A model generated the notes under the pieces. The model was not told the origin of the DNA. It searched no databases and saw nothing but the letters and a program-made list of their open reading frames with translations. From NCBI GenBank assembly GCA_041567895.1, contig JBFGAX010000005.1:13069-77068 (forward strand): a stretch of 64,000 nucleotides of DNA, written 5' to 3'. Made by a program: the position numbers and the translations under genes. This document shows, in pieces, positions 53,777 through 62,507 of this stretch. Position 1 is the first letter of the stretch; each line of letters starts with the position of its first letter. Source of the DNA: JABDOU01 sp041567895. Lineage in GTDB: Bacteria > Actinomycetota > Acidimicrobiia > Spongiisociales > SHLN01.

Positions 53777-55062
53777 ACCGGATCGCCGAGGCCTCCCTCA
53801 TCCTGGGGTCAGCTGTCCTCGCTGCTCTAGGCGTAGCAATAGCCAACCTCAGTTCGGGCGGATCCGTCGATGCTCAGGTGGCCCTTACATTCGTCACCTT
53901 TGTTGTTGCGTGGGGAGGTTTGTGGACTACCGTGCGTCGGCTGACTCCCGGGGCAAATCCGTACTTGCTGCCGTTGGCCGCAATCCTGTCCGCAGTAGGC
54001 ATCACCGAGGTTTATCGGCTGAACCCATCACTCGGGTCTCTCCAGCGCTGGTGGCTCATCGCGGCAGCTGCGCTCGCTTCCCTCACGATTCTCTGGTTGC
54101 GTGATGGAACCGCCGTTCTGCGTCGATACAGGTATCTGCTGTTGATGGGTGGGGTTCTTCTGCTGATGGCACCGTTACTGCCAGGCTCCTGGCCGCTCGG
54201 AGGTGTCACGGTCAACGGGTCACGACTCTGGCTGCGGCTGAATCTATGGGGCAATACCTCTCTTCAGTTTCAACCGGGAGAGGTCGGCAAGCTGGCACTC
54301 GTCGTCTTTTTCGCCAGCTACCTTGCTGAGCGCCGCCAGGCCTTGATGCAGGTTCATCGCAAGGTGGCCAATCTCGAGTTGCCAGAACCCCGCCAGCTCA
54401 TGCCTCTGGTGGTCGCCTGGTTGGCCAGCTTGATCGTGATGGTGTATCAACGAGATCTCGGAGCCTCGCTCTTGTTGTTCGCGGTGTTCATGGCGATGCT
54501 GTACATGGCGACTGGCCAGGGAGTATTCCCGCTCGCAGGTGTGGGTCTATTCGCCGTCGGGACAATTGGCGCGTTTCAAGCCTTCTCGCACGTTCAGCGC
54601 CGCTACAACGCGTGGATCGCGCCATTCGACGATTTCGAGGGCGCCGGTTATCAGATTGCCCAGAGCTTGTTTGCAATGGGTTCCGGATCTATCGCAGGCT
54701 CAGGCATCGGATTGGGACGACCTGATCTGATTCCCAGTGCGGCAACTGATTTCATCTTCGCTGCCATCGCCGAGGAGACAGGCTTTGTCGGCGCGGTGGG
54801 AGTTCTTGTCGGTTTCGCGCTCCTGGTGGCTGCCGGATTCGGCATCGCTGTTCGGAGTCGCGATCCGTTCAGAAAGCTCCTGGCAGCAGGCATCACCACG
54901 GTCATCGGCGTGCAAGCAGTCATCATCATCGGAGGAGTCACCCGGCTTCTTCCCCTCACTGGAATCACCTTGCCGTTCATGTCCTACGGCGGTTCGTCGC
55001 TGCTGTCGAATACGGTGGCATTGTCGATCCTCCTGGTCATCTCACAGGAGGAGCACCGGTGA
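53773..55062 (+). CDS. rodA: RodA/FtsW-family SEDS peptidoglycan polymerase
   Basis: A 429-residue polytopic protein with about ten membrane segments. The SEDS signatures are QFQPGEVGKLALVVFFA, YQRDLGASLL, and the C-terminal ITLPFMSYGGSSLLSN. It polymerises lipid II together with the class B PBP in the next gene. The GTG start overlaps the pstP stop. Confidence 0.95.
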   Translation: MNRIAEASLILGSAVLAALGVAIANLSSGGSVDAQVALTFVTFVVAWGGLWTTVRRLTPGANPYLLPLAAILSAVGITEVYRLNPSLGSLQRWWLIAAAALASLTILWLRDGTAVLRRYRYLLLMGGVLLLMAPLLPGSWPLGGVTVNGSRLWLRLNLWGNTSLQFQPGEVGKLALVVFFASYLAERRQALMQVHRKVANLELPEPRQLMPLVVAWLASLIVMVYQRDLGASLLLFAVFMAMLYMATGQGVFPLAGVGLFAVGTIGAFQAFSHVQRRYNAWIAPFDDFEGAGYQIAQSLFAMGSGSIAGSGIGLGRPDLIPSAATDFIFAAIAEETGFVGAVGVLVGFALLVAAGFGIAVRSRDPFRKLLAAGITTVIGVQAVIIIGGVTRLLPLTGITLPFMSYGGSSLLSNTVALSILLVISQEEHR

Positions 55063-56507
55063 ACAGGTCTATCCGCCTGGTGGCTGCCTCGATATATCTC
55101 TTCTTCGGTTTGCTGGTCGTCATGCTGACGTTCATCCAGGTGATCAAAGGCCCTGAGTATCGCGACGACGAACGAAATCCACGCCTCCTGGCAGCTCGTG
55201 CCGGCCGGGAGCGAGGTCCGATCGTCGCCCGCGACGGGCGGCTCATCGCCGAATCGATCGAAGTCAGCAGCCAAACAGCGGCCTTCGAACGGCGTTACCC
55301 GTTCGGCAGTCTCTTCTCCCATCCGGTTGGCTACGCCACGTTTCTTTTCGCAGAACGCGGCCTGGAGTCCGAGAGAAGCAGCGACTTGTCGTCGAGCAGG
55401 AACCTCACGTTCTCCGGAATGATCGACGAAATTCTGGGACGAGACACAGATGGACAGGGACTCCGACTCACGCTTTCGCCTGAGTTACAAGATGCGGCAA
55501 GGGCGGGATTGGGTGATCAACCCGGTGCCGTCGTGGCGATCGAACCTTCAACAGGCGAGGTGCTGGCGATGTACTCCTCTCCCACCTATGACCCCAATCG
55601 CCTGGTGGCCGGTGACACCGAGTATGGCGACGCCATCAATCGAGAACCAGGCAAGCCACTGCTCGATCGGACCCGGGCGGAGCTATACCCGCCTGGGTCG
55701 GCGTTCAAAGTCATCACGACAGCGGCCGCCCTCGAATCCGGAACGGCCAATGCCCGGACCCTTTTTGAGGATGTCACGGAGTTGGTGCTGCCCGGCTCTA
55801 CGTCCACGATCTCCAACTTCAACGGAGGTTTCTGCAACGGCGGAGAGCCGGTGACACTGGAAGTCGCTTTCGCCAGATCGTGCAACACCGTGTTCGGGCA
55901 ACTGGGTTTGGACGTAGACGAGGACGATCTCATCGACATGGCCCAGGCGTTTGGATTCAATCAGGATCTCGGTCTCGATATGGAGCTCATCGAATCTCAG
56001 ATACCAACAGATTTCTCAGGCAACCGGGCAGGTCTGGCCCAAACGGCGATTGGTGAACGTGACGTCCGCGCAACACCCGTACAAATGGCCGTGGTGGCTG
56101 CGACAGTCGCCAATGGCGGGATCAGCATGCAGCCATATTTGGTCGCGGAAACCTTTGAACGGGATCTCACCGTCATACAAGCAACGCAATCCGCAATCAG
56201 AGAACGGGCGATCGGACCCGGGACCGCTGCCGCCCTAAAGGACCTCATGATCAAAACCGTCACCCAGGGAACGGGTCGTTCCGCAGCCATCGAAGGGGCC
56301 GAGGTGGGCGGCAAGACCGGCACCGCTCAGGGACCGGGTGGCAATCCGGATTTGTGGTTCATCGGATTCGCGACTCGCGGCGAACGATCCGTCGCCGTGG
56401 CGGTCGTCGTCGAAGATGGAGGTCTCATCGGAGCCGATGCCACCGGCGGTGCGGTTGCTGCTCCGATTGCCCGTGACGTCATGGCTGCCTGGCTCGCAGG
56501 ATCATGA
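55059..56507 (+). CDS. pbpA: Class B penicillin-binding protein (PbpA)
   Basis: Transpeptidase partner of RodA. N-terminal membrane anchor (residues 5-26), PBP dimer-like region, then the catalytic motifs PGSAFKVIT (SxxK), RSCNTVFG (SxN) and GGKTGTAQ (KTG). 482 residues. Overlaps rodA and pknB by 4 bp each. Confidence 0.95.
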   Translation: MNRSIRLVAASIYLFFGLLVVMLTFIQVIKGPEYRDDERNPRLLAARAGRERGPIVARDGRLIAESIEVSSQTAAFERRYPFGSLFSHPVGYATFLFAERGLESERSSDLSSSRNLTFSGMIDEILGRDTDGQGLRLTLSPELQDAARAGLGDQPGAVVAIEPSTGEVLAMYSSPTYDPNRLVAGDTEYGDAINREPGKPLLDRTRAELYPPGSAFKVITTAAALESGTANARTLFEDVTELVLPGSTSTISNFNGGFCNGGEPVTLEVAFARSCNTVFGQLGLDVDEDDLIDMAQAFGFNQDLGLDMELIESQIPTDFSGNRAGLAQTAIGERDVRATPVQMAVVAATVANGGISMQPYLVAETFERDLTVIQATQSAIRERAIGPGTAAALKDLMIKTVTQGTGRSAAIEGAEVGGKTGTAQGPGGNPDLWFIGFATRGERSVAVAVVVEDGGLIGADATGGAVAAPIARDVMAAWLAGS

Positions 56508-58462
56508 TTACCGGTGACTCCTATCATGTTTCTGATGTCGTCGGACGTCCTATGAACCAGCAACTATTAGCGGGCCGCTATCGCCTTTCAGAGCATTTGG
56601 CTCGCGGGGGTATGGCCGATGTCTGGGAGGCGGCAGACCAGCTCTTGCAACGTCGCGTCGCGGTGAAGATTCTTCACGCCGCACACTCGTCCGACCCTTC
56701 TTTCATACAACGTTTCAAACGGGAGGCGATGGCTGCAGCCAACCTCAGCCATCCCAATATCGTGAGCATCTTTGACACCGGCGAACAAGAGGGCGTTCGA
56801 TACATCGTCATGGAGCTTGTCGAGGGCAAGACACTGCGCGACATCCTGAGAGCCGAAGGATCCGTCCACCCAAGGCGTGCGGCGGAAATCGCCACCGAGG
56901 TAGCAGCTGCTCTGGAGGTGGCGCATCGGGGTGGCCTTGTCCACCGTGACGTCAAACCCGGCAACATCATGCTCCGCGGGGACGGCAGCGTGAAAGTGAC
57001 CGACTTCGGTATTGCCAGAGCGTGGGACGACTCCGAAGAACTCACCCGCACGGGTGCGGTGATCGGTACCGCAACGTACTTCAGTCCTGAGCAGGCTCAA
57101 GGCCTTCCGGCCGATGCTCGTTCCGATATCTATTCGCTTGGCATCGTGTTGTATGAAATGCTCGCAGGCCGCACTCCCTTCTCGGGCGAGAGCCCCGTTT
57201 CGGTTGCCTACCAGCACGTCTCGGAGTTCGCGGCACCTCCCTCGACGTTCAATCCTGATGTTTCTCCCGAGCTCGATGCGATTGTCATGCGAGCTCTCGA
57301 AAAGGGTCCGGCTGACAGGTATTCAACCGCCGAGGCGATGCGGGAAGACCTGCTGCGATATCTACAAGGCCTGCCTGTCGATGCCGCTCTCAACACGGCG
57401 ATGGCAACTCGACTGGTCGACGCCCCGCCACCCCCGCCTCCAACAGCACCACCCGAGGAGGCGTATCGGCAGGCCATGCCGATGCCGCCCGCGCGCGGTA
57501 TCTCCTGGGGTGTGATTCTCGGAGTCATTGCCGTTCTCATCGTCACGACGGTTGGGTTCTTTTTTGTGGCAAGGGGACTGGGTGACCCCGATCCCGAAGC
57601 CCTGCTGATCTCGGTACCAGAAATCACGTCATTCACCCAGGCCCAGGCCGAAGAAGCGATTCAGGACGCCGACCTTCGCATCCAGACGAGCCGCGAAGCT
57701 TCCGACGAGGTATCAGAAGGACTCGTCGTGCGAACCGAACCACCTGCCGGGGCCAAGGTTGAACCGAAGTCGACAGTTCGGGTCATCATCTCAGACGGTC
57801 CTGAGACCTTTGCAGTGCCAAACGTCGAAGGCCTCGACGTCGTGACCGCCACCGCCGAACTGACGGCTCAGAATCTCAAAGTCGAAGTGGAGGAAGTCAA
57901 TGACGTTCAGGTCGTTGCGGGGATCGTAATTTCCCAGGATCCGGCCGCGGGGACGACTCAGCTCAGAAACACGCCGGTGACCCTGACGGTTTCCAAAGGC
58001 CCGAAAGAAGTGATTCTGATTGAATACTTTGGATTCGAAGAAGCGCAGGCAACATTGGCGCTCGCCAACCTCGGAGTGGAAGTGAACCGGGAACTCGAGT
58101 TCCATCCGACGGTTCCAGAGGGCATCGTGATTCGTACCAATCCAGCGGCCGGAGTGGTGATCAACGAGACCGAAACCGTCACTGTCATCGTCTCGAGAGG
58201 ACCCGAGCCCGTGGAAGTGCCGAACGTTCTCGGAGATGAAGCAGACGCTGCCCGAAATGCGATCGAGCTCCTCGGGCTCCAGTATTCCGAAGGTGAACCA
58301 ACCGAGGTTCCGATCAACTCTGGCCTCGGCGGAACCGTGCAAAGCCAGTTCCCCACCGCCGGCGTCCTTCTCGAACCGGGAGGCCTGGTGACCGTGAGCA
58401 TCGGGTTCGAGCCGGAGCCGCCGCCCGAGGAACCGCCGCCTGATGGAGATGGAGACGGCTAG
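56504..58462 (+). CDS. pknB: PknB-type serine/threonine kinase with four PASTA domains
   Basis: The kinase domain (about 24-290) has all key residues: Lys55 (VAVKIL), HRDVKPGN at 147-154 and DFG at 167-169. A proline-rich stretch and one membrane helix (about 331-354) lead to four extracellular PASTA repeats that bind muropeptides or lipid II. ATG 56504 overlaps pbpA; ATG 56552 with an internal MNQQLLAGRY start is also possible. No pknA accompanies it, unlike mycobacteria. It should phosphorylate the FHA-linked cell-wall proteins encoded upstream. Confidence 0.95.
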   Translation: MITGDSYHVSDVVGRPMNQQLLAGRYRLSEHLARGGMADVWEAADQLLQRRVAVKILHAAHSSDPSFIQRFKREAMAAANLSHPNIVSIFDTGEQEGVRYIVMELVEGKTLRDILRAEGSVHPRRAAEIATEVAAALEVAHRGGLVHRDVKPGNIMLRGDGSVKVTDFGIARAWDDSEELTRTGAVIGTATYFSPEQAQGLPADARSDIYSLGIVLYEMLAGRTPFSGESPVSVAYQHVSEFAAPPSTFNPDVSPELDAIVMRALEKGPADRYSTAEAMREDLLRYLQGLPVDAALNTAMATRLVDAPPPPPPTAPPEEAYRQAMPMPPARGISWGVILGVIAVLIVTTVGFFFVARGLGDPDPEALLISVPEITSFTQAQAEEAIQDADLRIQTSREASDEVSEGLVVRTEPPAGAKVEPKSTVRVIISDGPETFAVPNVEGLDVVTATAELTAQNLKVEVEEVNDVQVVAGIVISQDPAAGTTQLRNTPVTLTVSKGPKEVILIEYFGFEEAQATLALANLGVEVNRELEFHPTVPEGIVIRTNPAAGVVINETETVTVIVSRGPEPVEVPNVLGDEADAARNAIELLGLQYSEGEPTEVPINSGLGGTVQSQFPTAGVLLEPGGLVTVSIGFEPEPPPEEPPPDGDGDG

Positions 58463-59312
58463 CCAGGAGACCCGGGTCGAGCGGTGCCAAGCGGTCGAGC
58501 GGGCAGAACGCACCAGAGCACTTTTGACGTGGTGGACGGATCATTCGCGGGAAGTGGTCTGGCGCACGGCAGACGATCCGTGGGTCATTTTGGTCGCGGA
58601 GGTCATGTCACAACAAACTCAACTGGATCGGGTGAACCAGCGGCTTCCCCTATTCATTTCGAAGTTTCCTACTCCGGCAGCTCTCGCCGCAGTCGGCCGG
58701 GCTGAGGTTCTCGCAGCCTGGAGTGGCCTCGGTTACAACCGCAGGGCGCTTCGGCTGCAAGAGGCCGCTCGGCACCTGAGCGAGCATGGGTGGCCTGATG
58801 ACTCTGATGGCCTGCGAGCACTACCTGGAGTCGGACCGTATACCGCAGCGGCCGTGGCGACCCTGGCATGGGGAGAAGTCGTCCCGGCGATCGACACGAA
58901 CCATCGTCGCGTGCTCAGTCGATGGGTGGGTCGAGCTCTCGGTACGGCCGACCTTGCCGAGGTGGCATGGTCACTCATCTGCCACAACCGACCAGCCGAG
59001 TGGAATCAGGCGGTCATGGACCTGGCACAATCGGCGTGTCGGCCGGAACCGCACTGCGAGGATTGCCCGGTCGCCGAATGGTGCGTTGATCCAACCATCT
59101 ACGTGGCGCCTACTGCGCAGCCCGCATTTCAGGGAAGCCTGCGTCAAGCCCGGGGAGCGATTCTTCGGAACCTCGTCAACGGGCCACAAAGCTTCGATGA
59201 CCTGCTCGAGAAAACGTCTCTTCCCACGGAACGACTCCAATCAGGGTTGGCCAGTCTGGTTGGTGAGGACGTGGTCACCGGGGACCAGGAACAATGGCGA
59301 ATCGTCAACTGA
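58443..59312 (+). CDS. mutY: A/G-specific adenine glycosylase (MutY), short form
   Basis: Removes adenine mispaired with 8-oxoguanine. The 289 residues include EVMSQQTQ with the catalytic Glu, LPGVGPYTAAAV helix-hairpin-helix, AIDTNHRRV with the catalytic Asp, and the [4Fe-4S] cysteines in CRPEPHCEDCPVAEWC. The NUDIX-like 8-oxoG recognition domain of E. coli MutY is absent. The start overlaps pknB by 20 bp, so the repair gene is embedded at the end of the cell-wall operon. Confidence 0.92.
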   Translation: MEMETASQETRVERCQAVERAERTRALLTWWTDHSREVVWRTADDPWVILVAEVMSQQTQLDRVNQRLPLFISKFPTPAALAAVGRAEVLAAWSGLGYNRRALRLQEAARHLSEHGWPDDSDGLRALPGVGPYTAAAVATLAWGEVVPAIDTNHRRVLSRWVGRALGTADLAEVAWSLICHNRPAEWNQAVMDLAQSACRPEPHCEDCPVAEWCVDPTIYVAPTAQPAFQGSLRQARGAILRNLVNGPQSFDDLLEKTSLPTERLQSGLASLVGEDVVTGDQEQWRIVN

Positions 59313-59317
59313 ACGCG

Positions 59318-59355
59318 AAACATGGGCCCCGATCGCAGGAGCCCATGTTTCTGTC
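59318..59355. terminator. Bidirectional terminator between mutY and the convergent membrane protein gene
   Basis: AAACATGGGC and GCCCATGTTT form a perfect 10-bp stem around 13 bases. Confidence 0.75.
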
Positions 59356-59373
59356 TTGCTACTACTAGCTGTA

Positions 59374-60060
59374 CTAGCTGGTTCGCACCAGTTCTTTGGG
59401 GCTGTCCGGAACAACGAACTCGTCTTCACGAGCTGCCCAGATCAAGCCAAACCCTGCGAGAGCGAAGGCCAGTCCCAGTCCGCCGGTGACTCCGGCAAGA
59501 CCGAGACCCATCTGCAGCGTCGAGTGCGTCACGGTGCCAACACCCAGCTCTGCGATCAAGCCATGTGCTGTTCCGCTCCAGGCCGCTCCCCGAGCAGGTC
59601 CCTCGAGGGGATGCATGCGATCGAAGTCGGTCCAGTACTTGCCGTCGACCTCAACCTCATATGTGCCTGCGGTAAACACCTCACCGTTGTACTCGACGTC
59701 CTCGGTCAGTACCACCGTCTGTGTTCCATGCAGGGTGTGATAGGTGATCGTCGCCATCTGGAACATGTACTCACTGGCCGTGTTCACCAGAGGATCGTCG
59801 GGATTTAGATCGGATTCAACAACGGGATAAGCCCAGGCATCTGTCAACAGCAACATGATGGCGTCTGCACCCTCAGTGGTTCCTCTGTCGATCAGCTGGC
59901 CTTCGTCGTTGTAGTTCAGCGTCACGTTTTGTGATTCGCTGAAGGCCTGCAACGAGTCATATCCGTCCTGCACCTTGACGAAGGCGACTCCGCCTGCAAT
60001 AACAAATATCATCCCCACGATTGTGAGGACAACTCCGAGAGTCTTTAGGCGCTTCGCCAT
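59374..60060 (-). CDS. Two-helix membrane protein, function unknown; probable ArsR target
   Basis: A 228-residue protein with a hydrophobic segment at about 8-30 and a second long one near 180-212, and between them a beta-rich domain with VVLTEDVEYNGEVFTAGTYEVEVDGKYWTDFDRMHPLEG. AAAGGAGA precedes the ATG. Upstream, 37 bp before the start, lies TTGTGAA-N4-TTCACAA, identical in its arms to the operator in front of the neighbouring ArsR gene. No family is recognised. Confidence 0.75.
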   Translation of the reverse strand: MAKRLKTLGVVLTIVGMIFVIAGGVAFVKVQDGYDSLQAFSESQNVTLNYNDEGQLIDRGTTEGADAIMLLLTDAWAYPVVESDLNPDDPLVNTASEYMFQMATITYHTLHGTQTVVLTEDVEYNGEVFTAGTYEVEVDGKYWTDFDRMHPLEGPARGAAWSGTAHGLIAELGVGTVTHSTLQMGLGLAGVTGGLGLAFALAGFGLIWAAREDEFVVPDSPKELVRTS

Positions 60061-60096
60061 GAGATTCTCCTTTCCCTTTCAGTAGTGGTGTTCACT

Positions 60097-60114
60097 TTGT
60101 GAATGTATTCACAA
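60097..60114. promoter_or_regulatory. Operator TTGTGAA-N4-TTCACAA upstream of the membrane protein gene
   Basis: Perfect 7-bp inverted repeat around TGTA. Identical arms recur at 60543-60560. Confidence 0.75.
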
Positions 60115-60168
60115 GTATTTCGTCTATCGGCGATGTCGTGTAGGGCATTGGGTCACACTGTTGAAGTA

Positions 60169-60465
60169 TCAAATGCCCTCCGGTAGTTGACACGCGCACA
60201 CCAGACCGTCGATCTGGTTGGCGAACGCGATCAAGGCCGACGCACGGGCGTAATACAACTTCCGGGAGCCTTCGCGCCTGACCGCGACCAATCCGGCCTC
60301 GCGCAAGATCCGGAGATGTTCCGAAACCGTGGACTGAGCGAGATCAAAGATGGTCACGAGCTCCTTGGCCTGGGTCACGTCCGAAGAACAAAGTTGAAGC
60401 AATAGACGAATGCGCACCGGATGTGAAAGAGCTTTGGCGATCCGAGCGACATCGATCTCGCTCAT
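60169..60465 (-). CDS. ArsR/SmtB-family transcriptional regulator
   Basis: Winged-helix repressor. ATG 60465 gives 98 residues, the usual length, with LSHPVRIRLLLQL, the recognition helix LAQSTVSEHLRILREAGLV, and a wing VRREGSRKLYYAR. The C-terminus carries CAC near residue 91 (VCACQLPEG), which might bind metal or sense redox; the canonical ArsR metal sites are not evident. A start upstream at ATG 60543 would fall inside the operator. Confidence 0.9.
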   Translation of the reverse strand: MSEIDVARIAKALSHPVRIRLLLQLCSSDVTQAKELVTIFDLAQSTVSEHLRILREAGLVAVRREGSRKLYYARASALIAFANQIDGLVCACQLPEGI

Positions 60466-60542
60466 CACCTGACCGCGCTCTCCAGCGTTGCGGACCGTGA
60501 GCCCTGACTGGCGTTTCTTGAAGTGCCTTGTTGCAATGGACA

Positions 60543-60560
60543 TTGTGAACCTATTCACAA
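60543..60560. promoter_or_regulatory. Operator TTGTGAA-N4-TTCACAA upstream of the ArsR gene
   Basis: Perfect inverted repeat around CCTA, 78 bp before the ArsR start. Suggests autoregulation. Confidence 0.75.
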
Positions 60561-60618
60561 TCATGACCCGGCTCAACGGCCTGGACTAGAGCCTTCAGTC
60601 CCACCGGATCCGGACGGT

Positions 60619-60624
60619 TAGGCT
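60619..60624 (+). promoter_or_regulatory. Candidate -10 box of leaderless small-protein transcript
   Basis: TAGGCT, seven bases, ATG 60632. Confidence 0.4.
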
Positions 60625-60631
60625 CGCGACC

Positions 60632-60949
60632 ATGACCTGGTGGAAAGATCTTCTCCGAATCTTCAAGTCCGAGGCATCCGACGTGAAGGAAGGCCTTACA
60701 CGCGTCGGCCAGTCCCTCGATTCGGAACTTGCTAAGAAGGAAGCCGAGATGGCGGCATCGCCATCCGAACGCGTAGACATGATTATCGATGAGATCGAGA
60801 CGTCCGATCCCCTGGGAGAGATCGAGGCCAAGATCAAAAAAGTCCAATCCGAGATCGAAGCCGGGAACGAGATCGAAGCCGGGAACGACACCACAGCCGA
60901 TCGAACGTCTTCCGCCGACATCGATCGCGACCCACCCGCTGACAGATAA
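60632..60949 (+). CDS. Small charged helical protein, function unknown
   Basis: The 105-residue product begins MTWWKDLLRIFK and is predicted helical and strongly charged to about residue 75, ending in a disordered acidic tail. It contains a perfect 18-bp tandem duplication that encodes EIEAGN twice (near residues 74-85). No family recognised. Confidence 0.65.
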   Translation: MTWWKDLLRIFKSEASDVKEGLTRVGQSLDSELAKKEAEMAASPSERVDMIIDEIETSDPLGEIEAKIKKVQSEIEAGNEIEAGNDTTADRTSSADIDRDPPADR

Positions 60950-60985
60950 GCGCCAACCTGGTTGCTGGGAAGCCAGGCTTGAGGT

Positions 60986-61546
60986 CTAAACGAGGAAGTT
61001 CTTGAGCATCGCCATGCCTTCGGTGGTCATGATCGACTCGGGGTGGAACTGCACGCCGATTATCGGAAGGTCCTTGTGTCGCAACCCCTGAACCACACCA
61101 TCTTCTGATCGAGCCGTCACTTCGAGGTCCTTGGGGAGCGGCTCCTCAACAACGAGCGAGTGATATCGAGTAGCAATGAAGGGGTTCGGAAGTCCGTTGA
61201 AAACACCTTCTCCGTTGTGTTCCATTTCCGACGTCTTGCCATGGCGCGGTTCAGGGGCGGCCACAATCGAACCACCAAACGCAACCGCGATGGCCTGGTG
61301 TCCCAGGCAAACTCCCAGCGTCGGTATCTCCGGTCCCAGCTCAGATATCCACTCGACCGAATATCCCGCGTTTTCGGGACGGCCAGGGCCGGGCGAGATG
61401 ACGATTCGGTCGGGGCGTCGATCCCGGGCCGCTTCGGCGTCCATGACATCGTTGCGGACCACCTCCACATCCGCTCCCAATTCGCCAAAGTATTGGACGA
61501 GGTTGTACGTGAAGGAGTCGTAATTGTCGAGGACGAGGACGTTCAC
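60986..61546 (-). CDS. trpG: Anthranilate/aminodeoxychorismate synthase glutamine amidotransferase subunit
   Basis: Supplies ammonia from glutamine for anthranilate or aminodeoxychorismate synthesis (TrpG/PabA). The 186 residues have LDNYDSFTYNLVQYFG, the nucleophile Cys in GVCLGHQAIA near residue 79, and the His-x-Glu pair in QFHPESIMT. It has the conserved actinobacterial position near pknB. GTG 61546 overlaps the stop of the small gene upstream. Confidence 0.94.
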   Translation of the reverse strand: MNVLVLDNYDSFTYNLVQYFGELGADVEVVRNDVMDAEAARDRRPDRIVISPGPGRPENAGYSVEWISELGPEIPTLGVCLGHQAIAVAFGGSIVAAPEPRHGKTSEMEHNGEGVFNGLPNPFIATRYHSLVVEEPLPKDLEVTARSEDGVVQGLRHKDLPIIGVQFHPESIMTTEGMAMLKNFLV

Positions 61547-61692
61547 CCGCTAACGGTACCACCGCTATCCAACAAGTCGCCGAGCAGCTCGTAACTCCAG
61601 ATGACGACGGTCAGTACCACGAGAACGAGAACCGCCATGATTGCGATCCGGGTGGGTCTGTTGCCTGGAAGGCGCTCGAAGAGCCAGATCAT
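61543..61692 (-). CDS. Small membrane protein (49 residues) between sortase and trpG
   Basis: ATG 61692 overlaps the sortase stop (ATGA) and its TGA overlaps the trpG GTG, so three genes are translationally coupled. The product has a basic N-terminus with RLPGNRPTR, one membrane helix (about 16-35, AIMAVLVLVVLTVVIWS), and a short acidic tail. The frame is too short for common ORF cut-offs. Function unknown; position suggests a sortase- or cell-envelope-related role. Confidence 0.7.
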   Translation of the reverse strand: MIWLFERLPGNRPTRIAIMAVLVLVVLTVVIWSYELLGDLLDSGGTVSG

Positions 61693-62489
61693 GCCGCCCC
61701 CAGAATGGCTGCGTTTGGTCCGTCAACGAGTTCGGCAAACACGATCAGGCGCTGCCGTGACGAGAACTTGGGGTGACACGTGGTGAGCGTCAACCAGGCT
61801 CCTTCACGCGGATCGGTAACCCACAGTCCGGTCTGTGGGACGATGCAAAGGCCTTCATCGGTTCGGCAGCGTTCGGGGGCCTCTCGCACAACATACGTGT
61901 GCGTGCCGATGGCCGAATCGACTTCGATCAGGTCGCCCGGTGTCAGCGCATCCAGATTGTGAAATGGAGCCCCATAGGTAGTGCGGTGACCGCTGATCAC
62001 CGCGTTGCCAGGTTGACCTGGAAGCGGCGTGTCGGACATATGCCCTGGCCCCTTTTTCAGAGCGTTGCGCTCGACCCCTTCAACCATCGTGACATCTACC
62101 TCGATCTTGGGAATCCTGATCTGAGCGAAGGCATCGCCGGCCGGAGCCGCCGGTTCAACGAGGAGAAACGCGGCCTCATTGCCCCTGTTGTCAACGGGAT
62201 CCGTGCCATCGGTGCCAAACGTGAGACCGCTGAAGGGGTCATACACCTCTTCAAGCGGAACCTTGTCGACCTCTACGGCCGCGAAACGTGATTCGAGCGT
62301 GGCCTCAAGCTCAGCCTGATCGCGCTCGGTGAGAATATTGGTGAACCACAGTTGGTAGGCAACAAATCCGAGGAGATAGACCCCCATCCAGATCAACGTC
62401 CACCCCAGTCCCCGGACGATGGATATGACCGTCGACACAGACGAATTCGCAGAAGTAGAGGGTGCAGGTGGGCTGTCTAGCTGAACCAT
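61689..62489 (-). CDS. Class E-like sortase
   Basis: Membrane transpeptidase anchoring surface proteins. One N-terminal helix (about 28-50), then the sortase fold with ISGHRTTYGAPF (catalytic His near 178), TLTTCHPK (catalytic Cys near 239) and the Arg of SSRQRLIV. Actinobacterial class E enzymes use LAXTG-type signals; none of the secreted proteins in this window carries such a motif. It diverges from crgA with 18 bp between starts and heads a coupled sortase-small protein-trpG group. Confidence 0.92.
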   Translation of the reverse strand: MVQLDSPPAPSTSANSSVSTVISIVRGLGWTLIWMGVYLLGFVAYQLWFTNILTERDQAELEATLESRFAAVEVDKVPLEEVYDPFSGLTFGTDGTDPVDNRGNEAAFLLVEPAAPAGDAFAQIRIPKIEVDVTMVEGVERNALKKGPGHMSDTPLPGQPGNAVISGHRTTYGAPFHNLDALTPGDLIEVDSAIGTHTYVVREAPERCRTDEGLCIVPQTGLWVTDPREGAWLTLTTCHPKFSSRQRLIVFAELVDGPNAAILGAA

Positions 62490-62507
62490 TTGCTAATGTC
62501 CTTGATC

